In this document: positions 62,723 to 64,000 of the stretch, piece after piece | Layout of the letters: every line of letters begins with the position of its first letter | How positions within the stretch are numbered: position 1 is the stretch's first letter | DNA from: Leucobacter edaphi | GTDB taxonomy: Bacteria; Actinomycetota; Actinomycetes; Actinomycetales; Microbacteriaceae | Length of the DNA stretch: 64,000 bases | Direction of reading: 5' to 3' | Assembly: GCF_016522535.1 (NCBI RefSeq) | Contig: NZ_JAEHOI010000002.1 | Location: forward strand, 496,001-560,000 | Notes under the pieces: model-generated | Seen by the model: the letters and a program-made list of their open reading frames with translations, nothing else | Database searches by the model: none | What the model was told of the DNA's origin: nothing | Made by a program: the position numbers and the translations under genes

Positions 62723-63982
62723 CTAGGTGACGGCGCCGCGGATCTGGAACTCGGGTGCGCGCCACAGTTCCTCGTCGAGCACCCGGCGCAGGGTCTCGAC
62801 GGCGTCCCAGACGTCGGCGTAGCCCAGGTAGAGCGGGGTGAGGCCGAACCGCAGCACCTCGGGCTCGCGGTAGTCGCCGACCACGCCGTTCGCGATGAGC
62901 GCCTGCATGACGGCGTAGCCCTCAGGGTGGCGGAAGCTCACGTGGCTGCCGCGTTCGCTCTCGTCGAGCGGGGTGACGAGCGTGAGGGGGTGGTGGGCGA
63001 GCCGCGTCTGCACGAGCTCGATGAACAGGTTCGTGAGCGCGAGCGACTTGGCGCGCAGCTCGGCCTGGTCCACCTCGAGGGCGATGTCGACGCCGACCTC
63101 CATCGTCGCGAGGGAGATCATGGGCTGCGTGCCCACGAGGAAGCGGCGCGCGCCGTCCGACGGGGTGTAGTTGAGGGCCATCTCGAACGGGACGTTGTGG
63201 CCCCACCACCCCGAGAGCGGGTTCTGGGCGCGATCCTGGTGGCGCGCGGCGAGCCAGAGGAACGCGGGGGAGCCCGGGCCGCCGTTGAGGTACTTGTAGG
63301 TGCAGCCGACGGCGAAGTCGGCGTCGGCCGCATCGAGCTCCACGGGAGCCGCGCCCGCGGAGTGGCAGAGATCCCAGATGGCGAGCGCGCCGGCGGCGTG
63401 GATCTTCGCGGTCACCCCGGCCATGTCCCACATGCGGCCGGTCCGGTAGTTGACGTGCGTCAGCAGCACGACGGCGACGTCCTCGCCGAGCGCGGCGTCG
63501 ATATCGTCCGGACCGTCGACGAGGCGCAGCTCGTAGCCGCGATCCAACAGGGTGATGAGGCCCTCGACCATGTAGAGGTCGGTGGGAAAGTTCTCGCGCT
63601 CCGAGACGATCACGCGGCGCTCAGGATGATCCTCCGCCTGGATCCCGATCGCGGCACCGAGCGCCTTGAACACGTTGATGGAGGTCGTGTCGGTAGCGAC
63701 TGCCGCGCCCTCGGAGCCGCCGAGCAGACGCGCGAGCTTCTCGCCGATTCGCACCGGGGTCTCGAACCAGTCGTTCTTGCCCCAGCTGCCGATGAGGTCG
63801 GTGCCCCACTCGCGCGTGACGACATCGGCCGCGCGCGCGGGCGCCGCGGCCGGAAGCACGCCGAGCGAGTTGCCGTCGAGGTAGATGAGGCCGTCCGGCA
63901 GTGTGAACCGCTCGCGGAAATGCGCGATCGGATCGGCGGCATCGGCGGCGACGCAGGCCTCGCGGGTGGTGAGCTCTGACAT
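62723..63982 (-). CDS. kynU: Kynureninase
   Basis: 419 residues, fold-type I PLP enzyme. The PLP-binding Lys lies in CTYKYLNGGPGSPAFLW; the start has YLDGNSLGVLP and the C-terminal part has FRHPEGYAVMQALI and LRFGLTPLYLGY. It cleaves kynurenine to anthranilate and alanine in tryptophan breakdown. AGGAGA precedes the ATG at the right edge. Tryptophan dioxygenase, if present, would lie outside the window. Confidence 0.95.
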   Translation of the reverse strand: MSELTTREACVAADAADPIAHFRERFTLPDGLIYLDGNSLGVLPAAAPARAADVVTREWGTDLIGSWGKNDWFETPVRIGEKLARLLGGSEGAAVATDTTSINVFKALGAAIGIQAEDHPERRVIVSERENFPTDLYMVEGLITLLDRGYELRLVDGPDDIDAALGEDVAVVLLTHVNYRTGRMWDMAGVTAKIHAAGALAIWDLCHSAGAAPVELDAADADFAVGCTYKYLNGGPGSPAFLWLAARHQDRAQNPLSGWWGHNVPFEMALNYTPSDGARRFLVGTQPMISLATMEVGVDIALEVDQAELRAKSLALTNLFIELVQTRLAHHPLTLVTPLDESERGSHVSFRHPEGYAVMQALIANGVVGDYREPEVLRFGLTPLYLGYADVWDAVETLRRVLDEELWRAPEFQIRGAVT

Positions 63983-64000
63983 GGGATCTCCTTCGTGTTC

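Overview
The window is a high-GC (about 70%) bacterial chromosome segment. Protein content, frequent GTG/TTG starts, actinobacterial gene order (hrcA-dnaJ-rsmE-hinT-phoH-ybeY-hemolysin-era; ruvAB-yajC-secDF-rel; alaS-ruvX-mltG-aroE-aroC-aroK-aroB; efp-nusB-pyr) and an integration host factor-guanylate kinase protein all point to an actinobacterium of the Microbacteriaceae, possibly close to Leucobacter. The family is inferred from recall, not from a search. I recognised no tRNA, rRNA, CRISPR array, insertion sequence or prophage. No stretch without a gene exceeds 300 bases; the longest is the 296-base rpsD leader.

Left part (1-18708): a secreted protein of unknown function with an odd N-terminus; rpsT (minus); a MOSC protein (minus); lepA with a DUF1990 gene carrying a huge acidic tail; hemW; CIRCE-controlled hrcA-dnaJ; rsmE; a processive-type family 2 glycosyltransferase; then the tightly overlapping hinT-like/phoH/ybeY/hemolysin/era run; and a DUF2207 membrane protein (minus).

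Middle (18709-41677): leuA behind a leucine-rich leader peptide and hairpin; ruvAB without ruvC; yajC-secD-secF (preprotein translocase accessory complex); rel ((p)ppGpp enzyme); an AbiEi-like gene and a DUF349 gene on the minus strand; rarA; rpsD with a long leader; alaS-ruvX-mltG; and the shikimate genes aroE-aroC-aroK-aroB, which make chorismate.

Insert between aroB and efp (41735-47968): a MoxR-type AAA+ ATPase gene (minus) diverges from a von Willebrand A gene and a third gene of unknown function, followed by a thioesterase-like gene and a lipoprotein gene. I consider the three-gene cassette the best candidate for an undescribed system.

Right part (48210-64000): efp-nusB; the pyrimidine operon pyrR-pyrB-pyrC-(PH-like membrane protein)-carA-carB-pyrF, with a PyrR RNA site in front of pyrR; mIHF-gmk; a DMT-type transporter; a DUF308 membrane protein; and, on the minus strand, kynureninase followed by an amino acid permease.

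A recurring theme is the absence of a 5' leader. At least nine genes have a TANNNT hexamer 5-7 bases before the start codon and no ribosome-binding site, which predicts leaderless transcripts and decides several starts.
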